Assembly (NCBI GenBank): GCA_019801415.1
Contig: JAHVJD010000003.1
Location: forward strand, 248,001-312,000
DNA from: Nocardioides marinus
Lineage (GTDB): Bacteria; Pseudomonadota; Alphaproteobacteria; Rhodobacterales; Rhodobacteraceae
DNA length: 64,000 nt
Direction: 5' to 3'
Part shown: one piece after another, positions 20,825 through 29,992 of the stretch
Layout: every line of letters starts with the position of its first letter
Position numbering within the stretch: the stretch's first letter is position 1
The notes under the pieces: generated by a model
The model's database searches: none
The model's input: only the letters and a program-made list of their open reading frames with translations
Told to the model about the DNA's origin: nothing
Translations under genes and position numbers: made by a program

Positions 20825-20840
20825 GATGCATTAGATGTGT

Positions 20841-21398
20841 TTACGGGTCGATCCAGCCGATGTTGCCGTCCTCGCGGCGGTAGACCACATTCAACCCGTC
20901 CTTGCCTTCATTGCGGAAGACCAGGACCGGCGCCCCTGCAAGCTCCATCTGCATCACTGCTTCCCCGACCGACAGTGACGGAATGCGGGTTTCCATTTCA
21001 GCGACGATGATCGGTTGCAGGCTTTCCGGCTCTGACTCCACTTCCTCAGACGCGAGGATATACGAATTGGCGCCCAAATGTTCAACCGGTTCGCTACGCT
21101 CGCGGTGGTGGTCCTTCAGGCGGCGCTTGTAGCGGCGCAGCTGCTTCTCCATTTTTTCGCAGCAACCTTCGAAGGCGGCGTAGATTTCAGTCGCATGTGC
21201 CTTGGCCTGGGCATTCAGCCCGGTCGACAGATGAACTGTGGTTTCACACACATATTCATGCGCAGAACGGGAAAAGACCACGGCCGCGTCAGTCGGTCGC
21301 TCGGCGTATTTTTGTACAACCGCGCCCAGCTCGTTCTGCACGTGGGTTTGCAGAGCTTCGCCGATGTCGATCTGTTTACCGCTGATTTTGTAACGCAT
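20841..21398 (-). CDS. hpf: Ribosome hibernation promoting factor, long form
   Basis: Binds the 30S subunit in slow growth and drives 100S ribosome dimers. I start at ATG 21398 (MRYKISGKQIDIGEALQTHV), which has GAAGGAG 5 bases upstream; longer reading would add unrelated residues. The 185-residue product is the long form: the N-terminal S30AE domain (1-100), a linker, and the C-terminal dimerisation domain (about 128-185) ending VVYRREDGNIGWIDP. It lies between lptB and ptsN; in many proteobacteria rpoN would stand just before it, but here the 268 upstream bases have no rpoN. Confidence 0.95.
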   Translation of the reverse strand: MRYKISGKQIDIGEALQTHVQNELGAVVQKYAERPTDAAVVFSRSAHEYVCETTVHLSTGLNAQAKAHATEIYAAFEGCCEKMEKQLRRYKRRLKDHHRERSEPVEHLGANSYILASEEVESEPESLQPIIVAEMETRIPSLSVGEAVMQMELAGAPVLVFRNEGKDGLNVVYRREDGNIGWIDP

Positions 21399-21666
21399 GT
21401 GATCTCCTTCACGAATTATTGCGGATGGATCTGCCGCCAAGGCAATCCTTGACGGTGTCGGGTCAGATCCGGATCCGGGGGGATGGCTTGGCGCTGGGAT
21501 GCATCGCTGCGTGCCTTGTTTCCAAGGTTATCAAGCGGATTGCATCGGTGTGCGCGTATGCCATGGATCAATTCCACGGCAAGTCAGCGGGAGAGTCAAT
21601 GGAAAGCCGCAAAAAAGAAATGCGGGTTTCAGATACATTATCCCGCGTGCCACCTGCGGCGCGCGG

Positions 21667-22425
21667 TCAGGATATCCGAAAGTTGTCGCCCAAGTAGACG
21701 CGGCGGACGTTTTCGTTTTCCACCACTTCTTCCGGGCTGCCGGACATCAGCACCTGGCCATCGTGCAAGATATAGGCGCGGTCCACGATTTCCAGCGTCT
21801 CGCGCACGTTGTGGTCGGTGATCAGCACGCCGATGCCGCGTTTCTTCAGATCGGCCACCAGGTGGCGGATGTCGCCGACGGAAATCGGATCGACGCCGGC
21901 AAAAGGTTCGTCCAGCAGCAGATACTTGGGATCGGCGGCCAGGCAGCGGGCGATCTCGACGCGACGGCGTTCGCCGCCCGACAGCGCCAGCGCCGGGGCA
22001 CGACGCAGATGCTCGATCGAGAAATCCGACAGCAGCTCTTCCAGACGTTCGCGGCGCTTGTGCTCGTGCTTCTGCGAGATATCGAGCACCGCGGAGATGT
22101 TGTCTTCCACCGATAGCCCGCGAAAGATCGACATTTCCTGGGGCAGATAGCCGATTCCGAGCCGGGCCCGGCGGTACATCGGCAGGCCGGTGACATTCTG
22201 GCCGTCGATGCTGACCATGCCGGCCTCGGGAAACACCAGCCCCGCGATCGCGTAGAAGCTGGTGGTCTTGCCCGATCCATTGGGGCCCAGCAGCGCCACC
22301 ACTTCGCCGCGGTTCAGCGACATCGAGACGTCACGGATGACGACTTTCTTGCGGTAGGATTTTCGCAGCTGCTTGATTTGCAGGCCGGAAGTGCCTTCGG
22401 TCACGGTCAGGTCGGGTTTGGCCAT
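21667..22425 (-). CDS. lptB: LPS export ABC transporter ATPase LptB
   Basis: Cytoplasmic ATPase that powers LPS extraction by LptFG and transport along the Lpt bridge. It is 252 residues. Walker [13 protein letters not shown], signature [13 protein letters not shown], Walker [15 protein letters not shown] and the switch histidine region [11 protein letters not shown] are intact. Its start overlaps the lptA stop by one base, giving coupled translation. The order lptC-lptA-lptB is the standard export operon. Essentiality is expected from the family. Confidence 0.98.
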   Translation of the reverse strand: MAKPDLTVTEGTSGLQIKQLRKSYRKKVVIRDVSMSLNRGEVVALLGPNGSGKTTSFYAIAGLVFPEAGMVSIDGQNVTGLPMYRRARLGIGYLPQEMSIFRGLSVEDNISAVLDISQKHEHKRRERLEELLSDFSIEHLRRAPALALSGGERRRVEIARCLAADPKYLLLDEPFAGVDPISVGDIRHLVADLKKRGIGVLITDHNVRETLEIVDRAYILHDGQVLMSGSPEEVVENENVRRVYLGDNFRIS

Positions 22426-22946
22426 CAGTCTTCGCCATCCGGATTGAGGATGGTTTTGACCCGGCCTGCCATCCGGGCGGTGCCGGTGGTCAGGTTCACC
22501 TCGAGCCGGTTTGACGTCAGGGTGTTGCCAGCCTGGGACAGCAGAACGTCTCCGGTCATCACGATCGTGCCGCTGTCGATGGAATATTCCGCGCGCTGCG
22601 ATTCCGCGGCGTCCGGTCCGCTGACCAAGAGGACATTTCCGGTGGCTTCCAGACGCTCGATGCCCTTGCGGGTCTGCCCGTCCTCCGCGGTTTTGTAGAT
22701 GACCAGAACCTTGTCGGCCGACAGGCGCATGATGCCCTGTGCGATCAGGACATTCCCGGTGAATTCAGCGGAGCCGTCAACCTGGCTGACCGCCAGATTG
22801 TCCGCCGTCACCTCAACCGGTTGGCTGGGATCTGCTTTCACGGCACCAAAGGCAACCTGCGCGTTTTGAGCCGCGGCGAGACCGGGATAAAGGCCAAGGG
22901 GCAGGGCCAGCGGGAAGCAAAATATCAATGCGCGCAAGTAAGACAC
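22425..22946 (-). CDS. lptA: LPS transport periplasmic protein LptA
   Basis: Periplasmic bridge protein of LPS export, in the OstA/LptA family. It is 173 residues with a signal peptide ([24 protein letters not shown]). The beta-jellyroll repeats are seen in [40 protein letters not shown] and [17 protein letters not shown]. The gene is 3 bases after lptC and overlaps lptB, so all three are translated together. Confidence 0.94.
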   Translation of the reverse strand: MSYLRALIFCFPLALPLGLYPGLAAAQNAQVAFGAVKADPSQPVEVTADNLAVSQVDGSAEFTGNVLIAQGIMRLSADKVLVIYKTAEDGQTRKGIERLEATGNVLLVSGPDAAESQRAEYSIDSGTIVMTGDVLLSQAGNTLTSNRLEVNLTTGTARMAGRVKTILNPDGED

Positions 22947-22949
22947 TGG

Positions 22950-23549
22950 TCATCTTTCTGGTTGCTGGGGATCGTATATCAGCTTCACCCCGTTTTTGAA
23001 TAGCATATGGACCGTCCCGTCCTCAGATTCGGAGGAGATCCGCATGTTGCCCGCCGTCAGTCGTCCAAGCGGCCCGGTGGCCTGCACCGGGCCTGGGCTG
23101 CTGGCTTCCAACCCGTCGAGAGCGGCATTCAGCGTCTCGGTTTCCACGATCAGCCCCTGTGTCGAGGTGATGGTCACACCGCCGGTGAATTCGGCCGTGG
23201 CCTGGCCCGGTTGTATCGATCCGGTCTGTGACGCCAGGGTGATCCGTCCGCCACGGGCAAGCCTGAAATTTGCCGACACTTCGCTGGCCACCGCCGGGGC
23301 GTCGGCTCCACCGGGGCGGGCGAGGGCGGCCGAGACCATGATTTCATCCCCCTGCGCCGTGGTGCCCGAGAAGAAAGGCGCGGTCACCTGCTGGCCTTTC
23401 ATCCGGTCCTCGATTTCCTTTTGCGCAAAGGGGATGACGGCCTCGGTATTGCTGCCGCGCGAGATCAGGAACAGGGTCGACATCAGCGCCAGGGCCGCCA
23501 GCGGCATCAGCACCTTCAGATAGGCGACGGCTCTGGAGTGGCTGTCCAT
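22950..23549 (-). CDS. lptC: LPS export protein LptC
   Basis: Single-pass inner-membrane protein that passes LPS from LptBFG to LptA. It is 199 residues with one transmembrane helix near residues 8-28 (YLKVLMPLAALALMSTLFLI), followed by a periplasmic beta-jellyroll domain. The sequence diverges from E. coli LptC, as usual; identification rests on the topology, the closing motif MRISSESEDGTVHMLF and the position between kdsD and lptA. Confidence 0.9.
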   Translation of the reverse strand: MDSHSRAVAYLKVLMPLAALALMSTLFLISRGSNTEAVIPFAQKEIEDRMKGQQVTAPFFSGTTAQGDEIMVSAALARPGGADAPAVASEVSANFRLARGGRITLASQTGSIQPGQATAEFTGGVTITSTQGLIVETETLNAALDGLEASSPGPVQATGPLGRLTAGNMRISSESEDGTVHMLFKNGVKLIYDPQQPER

Positions 23550-23573
23550 GTCCTGATCTCCCGTGGCCCGATG

Positions 23574-24542
23574 TCAGCCCAGGCCTGCGCGGAGGCAGTC
23601 GTGGATGTGCAACAAGCCTTGCGGACGTTGCTGGCTGGCAGCGTCCGTTACGAACAGACAGGTGATCTTGCGTTTGTTCATCACGGCCACGGCTTCTTCG
23701 GCCATGGCATCCGGAGCGATGGTCGCAGGAGACGCGGTCATTACCTCGGCGGCGGTCTTGTCCAGCAGCCCCTGCATGTGGCGGCGCAGGTCGCCGTCGG
23801 TGATGATGCCTGCAAGGGCGCCATCGGCGGCAACCACACCGGCCACGCCAAAGCCCTTCTGGCTGATTTCGATCAGCACATCGGCCATCGGGGCATCGCC
23901 CGCAACCAGCGGCAGGGCCTCGTCCGCATGCATCAGGTCGCGCACCTTGCTGAGCTGTGCGCCCAGCTTGCCGCCGGGATGGAAGTCGCGGAAGTTCTCG
24001 GGCCGGAAATCGCGGTGCTTCATCAGAGCGATGGCCAGTGCATCCCCCATCGCCAGCGTCAGCGTGGTTGAGATTGACGGCACCATGCCGAAGCCGCAGG
24101 CCTCGCCCAGCGAAGGAATTTGCAGATGAACGTCGGCCTGCTTCATCAGGGTGCTGTCCATCTTGGAGGACAGGCCGATCAGCGGAATCCCGAAGCGGCG
24201 GGTGAAGGCCAGCAGGTTCGCCAGCTCCGGCGCCTCGCCGGAGTTCGATATGGCCAGGACGACGTCGCCCTGTGACAGCATGCCCAGATCGCCATGGCTG
24301 GCCTCGGCCGGGTGCACGAAATAGGCGGGCGTCCCGGTGGAGGCGAGGGTCGCCGCGATCTTGTGGCCGATATGGCCGGACTTGCCGATGCCGCTGATGA
24401 TGATGCGGCCCTTGGCCTCGAGGATCATCCGCACCGCTTGGGCAAACCGGTCGTCAAGGCTCTCGGCCAGGACGTTCAGGGCATTGGCCTCGTCGGTGAT
24501 CACCTGGCGGGCGGTGTGCAGGAATTTTTCTGTATCGGTCAT
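23574..24542 (-). CDS. kdsD: D-arabinose-5-phosphate isomerase KdsD/KpsF
   Basis: Converts ribulose-5-phosphate to arabinose-5-phosphate, the first step of Kdo synthesis. It is 322 residues. The SIS sugar-isomerase domain spans about residues 30-180 (GRIIISGIGKSGHIGHKIAATLASTG, HGDLGML, VLAISNSGEAPEL); two CBS domains fill about 205-320. It overlaps rnd by 4 bases and is followed by lptC, so Kdo production and LPS export are in one operon. Confidence 0.95.
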   Translation of the reverse strand: MTDTEKFLHTARQVITDEANALNVLAESLDDRFAQAVRMILEAKGRIIISGIGKSGHIGHKIAATLASTGTPAYFVHPAEASHGDLGMLSQGDVVLAISNSGEAPELANLLAFTRRFGIPLIGLSSKMDSTLMKQADVHLQIPSLGEACGFGMVPSISTTLTLAMGDALAIALMKHRDFRPENFRDFHPGGKLGAQLSKVRDLMHADEALPLVAGDAPMADVLIEISQKGFGVAGVVAADGALAGIITDGDLRRHMQGLLDKTAAEVMTASPATIAPDAMAEEAVAVMNKRKITCLFVTDAASQQRPQGLLHIHDCLRAGLG

Positions 24543-25153
24543 GAGTGTGCAAAGATGTCGATTTCGGGCCAGCCGGCCAGGTCAAGTTTGGCGCGCATCG
24601 GCAGGAAGTCGAAACAGGCCTGGGCCATTTCCGTCCGCCCTTCACGGGCCAGCCGTTTGTCGAGTGCATTGCGCAGCCGGTGCAGGTGCAGCACGTCCGA
24701 GGCGGCGTAGTCCAGCTGCGCCTCGCTCAGTTCGGCGGCGCCCCAGTCGCTCATTTGCTGCTGTTTCGAGATGTCGATGCCCAGCAGTTCCTGGGTGAGG
24801 TTCTTCAGCCCGTGGCGGTCGGTATAGGTGCGCACCAGGCGACTGGCGATCTTGGTGCAATAGACCGGGGCCGTCAGCGCGCCAAAGGCGTGGTACAGTG
24901 CGGCGATGTCGAAACGGCCAAAGTGGAACAGCTTCAGCACATCGGGATCTTCCAGCATCCGGCACAGGTTGGGCGCTTCGGTCTGTCCCTTGGCGATCTG
25001 CACGATATGGGCGTCGCCATCCCCGCCGGACAGCTGGACCACGCACAGCCGGTCGCGATGCGGGTTCAATCCCATGGTTTCGCAGTCGATGGCAACAACG
25101 GGACCGAGGTCCAGCCCGTCGGGCAGGTCGTTCTTGTACAGGTGGTTGGCCAC
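24539..25153 (-). CDS. rnd: Ribonuclease D-type 3'-5' exonuclease
   Basis: DEDD-family 3'-5' exonuclease of the RNase D type, which trims 3' ends of tRNA and other small RNAs. The start is GTG 25153 (product begins MANHLYKNDLPDGLDLG), with AAAGGGA upstream. The 204-residue product is only the nuclease domain: Exo I AIDCETMGL, Exo II FHFGRFDIAALY, Exo III YAASDVLHLHRL. It lacks the HRDC domains of full-length E. coli RNase D, as is usual for the short alphaproteobacterial form. It heads the rnd-kdsD-lptCAB operon. Confidence 0.9.
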   Translation of the reverse strand: MANHLYKNDLPDGLDLGPVVAIDCETMGLNPHRDRLCVVQLSGGDGDAHIVQIAKGQTEAPNLCRMLEDPDVLKLFHFGRFDIAALYHAFGALTAPVYCTKIASRLVRTYTDRHGLKNLTQELLGIDISKQQQMSDWGAAELSEAQLDYAASDVLHLHRLRNALDKRLAREGRTEMAQACFDFLPMRAKLDLAGWPEIDIFAHS

Positions 25154-25318
25154 TGGAATTCCCTTTAGATGATCACCGCGTCGGCAGCGACGATTGGCAG
25201 CATTGCAGTGGAAATAGGCACTTTGGCTGTCAAACTCAACTGCGCTGAAGCCGACTGGTTTACATATGCCTGATCGGGCTGCCGATCGGCATGGCTGTAG
25301 GTGTCGTTTATCGGGGAA

Positions 25319-25405
25319 TGGTGCCCAGGAGAGGACTCGAACCTCCACGTCCATACGGACACTAGCACCTGAAGCTAGCGCGTCTACCAATTCCGCCACC
25401 TGGGC
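25319..25405 (-). tRNA. tRNA-Leu (anticodon CAG), copy 1
   Basis: An 87-nt tRNA with encoded CCA. The acceptor stem GCCCAGG pairs with CCTGGGC; the anticodon arm is CTAGC-TTCAGGT-GCTAG, giving anticodon CAG for the CUG codon. The long variable arm TGTCCGTATGGACGT marks it as a class II leucine tRNA. CTG is by far the most used leucine codon here. An identical gene lies at 40335-40421. Confidence 0.98.
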
Positions 25406-25421
25406 AGGTGTCTTGCAGGCG

Positions 25422-25450
25422 CGTATAAGCGGGTTTTCAGGGGGCGTCAA
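25422..25450 (-). promoter_or_regulatory. Promoter of tRNA-Leu copy 1
   Basis: Reading on the minus strand, -35 TTGACG (25445-25450) and -10 TATACG (25422-25427) are separated by 17 bases, with the tRNA 5' end 16 bases further on. The same arrangement, with a slightly different spacer, precedes copy 2. Confidence 0.8.
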
Positions 25451-25477
25451 ACGGAAAACGACGATCACGCCGCCGCA

Positions 25478-25495
25478 GCGTCATGGTTCTGTGAT
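25478..25495 (+). promoter_or_regulatory. Pho box upstream of plcP-btaA-btaB
   Basis: GCGTCAT-GGTT-CTGTGAT matches the direct-repeat PhoB-binding consensus CTGTCAT-N4-CTGTCAT at 11 of 14 defined bases with the correct 4-base gap. It ends 47 bases before the plcP start, a normal distance for an activated promoter. Phosphate-starvation control fits what is known of this lipid-remodelling operon. Confidence 0.65.
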
Positions 25496-25542
25496 GCGCG
25501 TGGTTTAGGTCCGAAGGTACGCAACCAGCCGGGGTCAGACCT

Positions 25543-26346
25543 GTGAAATACCGCACGATCTTCCTGTCGGACATTCATCTGGGGACACCGGGCTGCCAGG
25601 CCGATCTGCTGCTGGATTTCCTCAACCGACATGAGGCCGCGCAATACTACCTGGTGGGCGATATCGTCGATGCCTGGCGGATCCGGCGCAAGGGCTTTTT
25701 GTGGCCGCAGGCACATAACGACGTGGTGCAGGCGCTGCTGGAAAAGGCCCATGGTGGCGCCCGGATCTATCTGATTCCCGGCAACCATGACGAATTCCTG
25801 CGCTCCTACCTTGGCACCCATTTCGGTGGTATCGAGGTCTGCCGCAGCGCCGATTTCACGGCCGCCGACGGCAAGCGCTACCTGGTGACCCACGGCGACC
25901 AGTTCGATTCGGTGGTGGTCAATGCCCGCTGGCTCGCCCATCTGGGGGACCGGGCCTATGACTTCATGCTGTGGCTCAACACCCACGTCAACCGGGCGCG
26001 GCACCTGTGGGGCGGGCAGTACTGGTCGCTGTCGAAATGGGCCAAGCACCAGGTCAAACAGGCGGTCAACTTCATCAGCGAATACGAGGCGGTGCTGAGC
26101 GCCGAGGCCAAGCGCGGCGGCTATGACGGGGTGATCTGCGGCCATATCCACAGCGCCGCGATCCGCGATCTGGACGGGATCGCCTATGTGAACACTGGCG
26201 ATTGGGTCGAAAGCTGCACCGCGGTGGTGGAGCTGGAGGACGGCCGCCTGGCGCTGATCGATTGGGAGCACACCGCCCGCAAGGCGCGGCACCGCGACCG
26301 GGCCAGGCGCGCCCGGCGCAGGCAAAGGCAACTGGAAAATGTTTGA
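25543..26346 (+). CDS. plcP: Phospholipase C-type metallophosphoesterase PlcP
   Basis: A 267-residue calcineurin-like phosphoesterase with the full metal set: SDIHLG (about residue 9), GDIVDAWR (41), GNHDEF (77), HGDQFD (118), GHIHS (197) and NTGDW. Automatic annotation tends to call this family UDP-2,3-diacylglucosamine diphosphatase (LpxH-like). However, its position directly before btaA and btaB and the Pho box argue for PlcP, described in Sinorhizobium meliloti and marine bacteria. PlcP removes phosphate headgroups from membrane phospholipids when phosphate is scarce, giving the diacylglycerol that BtaA uses. The start is GTG 25543. The gap to btaA is 15 bases. Confidence 0.83.
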   Translation: MKYRTIFLSDIHLGTPGCQADLLLDFLNRHEAAQYYLVGDIVDAWRIRRKGFLWPQAHNDVVQALLEKAHGGARIYLIPGNHDEFLRSYLGTHFGGIEVCRSADFTAADGKRYLVTHGDQFDSVVVNARWLAHLGDRAYDFMLWLNTHVNRARHLWGGQYWSLSKWAKHQVKQAVNFISEYEAVLSAEAKRGGYDGVICGHIHSAAIRDLDGIAYVNTGDWVESCTAVVELEDGRLALIDWEHTARKARHRDRARRARRRQRQLENV

Positions 26347-26361
26347 AGAGGCGCGCGTTAG

Positions 26362-27579
26362 ATGACGATGACCGCACAGGCACAGCTGGATGCAGCGGTG
26401 CTGCAAGAGGGCGACGCGGCAACCGGGCGGCTGGAGCGGCTGTTCTCCCGGCTGTTTCTGGGGCTGGTCTATCCGCAGATCTGGGAGGATCCGACGGTGG
26501 ACATGGAGGCGCTGGGGATCACGCCGCAGGACAATCTGGTCTGCATCGCCTCGGGCAGCTGCAACCTGTTGTCCTATCTGGCCGCCGGGCCTGCCTCTGT
26601 CACCGGGGTGGATCTGTCGCCCGCCCATGTGGCGCTGGGCCGGTTGAAGCTGGCGGCGGCGCAGGCGCTGCCCGATCACGCGGCCTTCTACCAGTTCTTT
26701 GGACGCGCCGACATGGAGGCCAACCGCGCCCTGTACGAGCGCTACATCCGGGACCATCTGGACCCGGAGACGCGCGCGTTCTGGGACGGTCGGCGCCTGC
26801 TGCGCCGCCGGATCTCGGTGTTTCAGACCGGGTTCTACCGCCACGGGCTGCTGGGGCGTTTTCTGGGGGCAGTGCATCTGGTGGCGCGGCTGGGGCAGGT
26901 GGATTTCGCGCCGCTGCTGGCGGCGCGCACCCTGGCAGAGCAGCAGGCGTTCTTTGGTCAAAGGATCGCGCCGCTGTTCGATATGCGGCTGGTGCGCCTG
27001 CTGGCGGGCTTCCGCGCCTCGCTGTTTGGTCTCGGTATTCCGCCCGCGCAGTATGACAAGCTGGCCGCGGATGGCGGCGGCGATGTGCTGCCGGTTCTGC
27101 GCGAGCGGGTGCGCAAGCTGATGTGCGATTTCCCGATCCGGGAGAACTACTTTGCCTGGCAAGCCTTTGGCCGCTGCTACGACCCGGCGCCGGATGCGTC
27201 GCTGCCGCCCTATCTGCAGGCGCAGAACTTTGCCGCGCTGCGCCGCCATGCGGCCCGCGGGCGGTTATTCAACCGCTCGCTGACCGATCTGCTGGCGGCA
27301 GAGCCGACGGGGTCGAAACAGGGCTTTGTGCTGCTGGATGCGCAGGACTGGATGAACGACGCGCAGCTGAACGCGCTGTGGCAGGAGATCACCCGCACCG
27401 CCAGCCCCGGCGCGCGGGTCATATTCCGAACCGGCGGCGCGGCGGACATCCTGCCGGGGCGGGTTCGTGCCGACACTCTCGACCGCTGGCAGTACGATGC
27501 CGAAGGGTCTGCCCGTGGTACCGCGGTCGACCGCTCCGCCATCTACGGTGGCTTCCATCTTTACCGGTTTCAGGGGTGA
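26362..27579 (+). CDS. btaA: S-adenosylmethionine:diacylglycerol 3-amino-3-carboxypropyltransferase BtaA
   Basis: First enzyme of betaine lipid (DGTS) synthesis: it moves the aminocarboxypropyl group of SAM onto diacylglycerol to make diacylglycerylhomoserine. It is 405 residues, matching Rhodobacter sphaeroides BtaA. Hallmarks of the family (DUF3419) are YPQIWEDPTVDMEAL (about residues 37-51), the SAM loop CIASGSCNLLSYL (near 62), the VTGVDLSPAHVALG segment, and the later FVLLDAQDWMN. The stop overlaps the first candidate start of btaB, so the two are coupled. Confidence 0.93.
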   Translation: MTMTAQAQLDAAVLQEGDAATGRLERLFSRLFLGLVYPQIWEDPTVDMEALGITPQDNLVCIASGSCNLLSYLAAGPASVTGVDLSPAHVALGRLKLAAAQALPDHAAFYQFFGRADMEANRALYERYIRDHLDPETRAFWDGRRLLRRRISVFQTGFYRHGLLGRFLGAVHLVARLGQVDFAPLLAARTLAEQQAFFGQRIAPLFDMRLVRLLAGFRASLFGLGIPPAQYDKLAADGGGDVLPVLRERVRKLMCDFPIRENYFAWQAFGRCYDPAPDASLPPYLQAQNFAALRRHAARGRLFNRSLTDLLAAEPTGSKQGFVLLDAQDWMNDAQLNALWQEITRTASPGARVIFRTGGAADILPGRVRADTLDRWQYDAEGSARGTAVDRSAIYGGFHLYRFQG

Positions 27580-27584
27580 TGCCG

Positions 27585-28232
27585 ATGCTGGATACCGTTT
27601 CCCGATCCCACGCCGCGCTGATGGACGAGACCTACCGTCATCAGCGGCTGATCTATGATGTGACGCGCAAGTATTACCTGTTCGGGCGCGACCAGCTGAT
27701 TGCCGGGCTGGCACCGGGGCAGGGCACCCATGTGCTGGAGGTGGCCTGCGGCACCGGGCGCAACCTGCATCTGGCGGCCCGCAAGTATCCGCACAGTGCC
27801 TTTTACGGGCTGGATATCTCGGACGAGATGCTGAATTCCGCCCGCGCCAAGCTGGGGGATCATGTGCAGCTTGCGCGGGCCGATGCCTGCCACTTCGATG
27901 GCGGGCATCTGTTCCGGCGAGCGCAGTTCGACCGGGTGTTTATCTCTTACGGGCTGTCAATGATTCCGGACTGGCAGGCGGCGCTGCACATGGCCTGCGC
28001 CCATCTGGCACCGCACGGGCAGCTGCATGTGGTCGATTTCTCCGATCTGCACGGCTGGCCAAAGTGGTGCCGACGCGGGCTGAACCACTGGCTGGGCCGG
28101 TTCCACGTCACCCCGAGGCTGGAGCTGGAGGCGGCGCTGAACCGCGCCGCCGCCGGGATCGGCGGCAGCGTGCAGCACCGCCAGCTGTACCGCGGCTACG
28201 CGCAATACGGGGTGGTGCAGCGGCCGGGCTGA
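27585..28232 (+). CDS. btaB: Diacylglycerylhomoserine N-methyltransferase BtaB
   Basis: Methylates diacylglycerylhomoserine three times to give DGTS, the betaine lipid that replaces phosphatidylcholine or phosphatidylethanolamine under phosphorus limitation. It is 215 residues, near R. sphaeroides BtaB (about 210). The SAM site is VLEVACGTGRNLHLAARK, followed by YGLDISDEML and the YGLSMIPDW post-motif region. ATG 27585 is preferred as AGGGG lies 8 bases upstream; an in-frame ATG at 27579 overlapping the btaA stop is also possible. It ends 13 bases from the convergent ureG. Confidence 0.92.
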   Translation: MLDTVSRSHAALMDETYRHQRLIYDVTRKYYLFGRDQLIAGLAPGQGTHVLEVACGTGRNLHLAARKYPHSAFYGLDISDEMLNSARAKLGDHVQLARADACHFDGGHLFRRAQFDRVFISYGLSMIPDWQAALHMACAHLAPHGQLHVVDFSDLHGWPKWCRRGLNHWLGRFHVTPRLELEAALNRAAAGIGGSVQHRQLYRGYAQYGVVQRPG

Positions 28233-28245
28233 GGTGGCGCGCGCC

Positions 28246-28871
<626 letters not shown>

Positions 28872-28875
<4 letters not shown>

Positions 28876-29525
28876 GTCCGGAAAATCCTTGAATATTGGG
28901 TTTCATGTTGCATGGACGCGATGTCCGCGAGAAAGGCGGTGGAACTCAGATCCTGCAGGTTGCCCTGCAGCGCCTGCCGGGCAATCTCAGCGCACAGCGG
29001 CGTCAGGTCGCGGAGCAGGCGCTGGGCGTCGGTCTGGCCCAGCGGCACCAGCCGGGTGGCCACGGCGACGAGGTTGGCGGCGAAGGCCTGCAGGAACATC
29101 TGCGTGGTCAACAGCAGCGGCAGATCCTGCAGCCGCGCGGCGCGCCCCACAGCGACAGGATAGGACAGCCCGGCCAGCTCCAGCGCCCAGACATCGCCGG
29201 TGACGGTGCCAAAGGCCTGCCCGAGCAATGCCGTTTCCTTCAGCCGTTCGGCCGAGGCGCAAAAGGCGCGGGCGGCAGCGTCGATCTCGGCCAGTTCGCC
29301 AGCACCTTCTGCGCGGTAGGCCGCCGTCAGCAACAGCGCGTCGGACCGGCCCGAGCCGTGGTCCAGAACATCCGTGATCCACGCGCTGGTCTCCTGCGTC
29401 GAGGCCACCGTGCCGACATCAATCGCCGCCTCCAGCCCATGCGAATAGGCAAAGCCGCCCACCGGATAGGCAGGCGACAGCCATTGCGTCAGCGTCAGGA
29501 TGGCAGAGTCAGTGGGCGTGGCCAT
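28872..29525 (-). CDS. ureF: Urease accessory protein UreF
   Basis: All-helical activator that pairs with UreD and docks UreG on the apo-urease. It is 217 residues. The family start [26 protein letters not shown] is clear. The C-terminal segment is [17 protein letters not shown]. It overlaps ureE by 17 bases and ureG by 4, so all three are translated in a chain. Confidence 0.96.
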
Positions 29526-29949
29526 GGGTCCGCCCGTGGCCGTATGCGCCGCCTTCCGGGGTGAAGGGCTCCACCACCTGGCGGAGCTCGGCGCCCAGTT
29601 TTTGCAGCATGTCGCGGATCACGTGATCGCGCTGGATCAGCAGACGTTCCGCTTCGATCTGGCAGGGGGTGTGGCGGTTGCCGATGTGCCAGGCCAGCCG
29701 CAACAGATTTTCGCCGCGCACTTCCAGAAGTTCCTCGGGGGCGGCGATGATCTCGATCTCGCGGCCATCTTCCAGCCGGAGCACGCCACCATGGTCAAGC
29801 GAGCGCGTCTGCGCCAGATCGACCAGAAAGGCCTCGCCGGCGTCAGTGGTCAGCATCTTGCGGCGCAGGAAGCGGCCATCGTAATCGAGTGACACCCGGC
29901 CATCCGGCTGGCCGTGTGCATGATCGTGGTACACGCGGGCAGTCAGCAT
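29509..29949 (-). CDS. ureE: Urease accessory metallochaperone UreE
   Basis: Nickel donor for urease. It is 146 residues, with the N-terminal peptide-binding part (about 1-72) and C-terminal metal domain containing AWHIGNRHTPCQIEAERLLI, in which the bridging His is visible. A short histidine-rich tail, [11 protein letters not shown]-like ([10 protein letters not shown] at the end), is suited to nickel storage. A 43-base gap separates it from the DUF1127 gene upstream. Confidence 0.96.
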   Translation of the reverse strand: MLTARVYHDHAHGQPDGRVSLDYDGRFLRRKMLTTDAGEAFLVDLAQTRSLDHGGVLRLEDGREIEIIAAPEELLEVRGENLLRLAWHIGNRHTPCQIEAERLLIQRDHVIRDMLQKLGAELRQVVEPFTPEGGAYGHGRTHGHAH

Positions 29950-29992
29950 CCGGCTTCTCCCTGTTGGGACCGGACGCTGGACTGCAGATCCG

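Larger units (their letters stand above)
25311..25460. repeat. 150-bp direct repeat, left copy (contains tRNA-Leu and promoter)
   Basis: This block is repeated in the same orientation at 40327-40476 with 146 of 150 bases identical. The tRNA is identical in both; all four differences are in the leader and promoter spacer. Flanking bases on both sides differ at once, so the boundaries are sharp. The repeats enclose 14,866 bases carrying the lipid-remodelling and urea genes. Confidence 0.95.

Noticed and set aside
21399-21666. Hidden gene or rpoN remnant between lptB and hpf
   Set aside because: The open frames there are short, lack ribosome sites and have no sigma-54 motif.
25543-26346. Calling the metallophosphoesterase LpxH of lipid A synthesis
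   Set aside because: The motifs alone would allow it, but the Pho box and the btaA-btaB neighbours point to PlcP.
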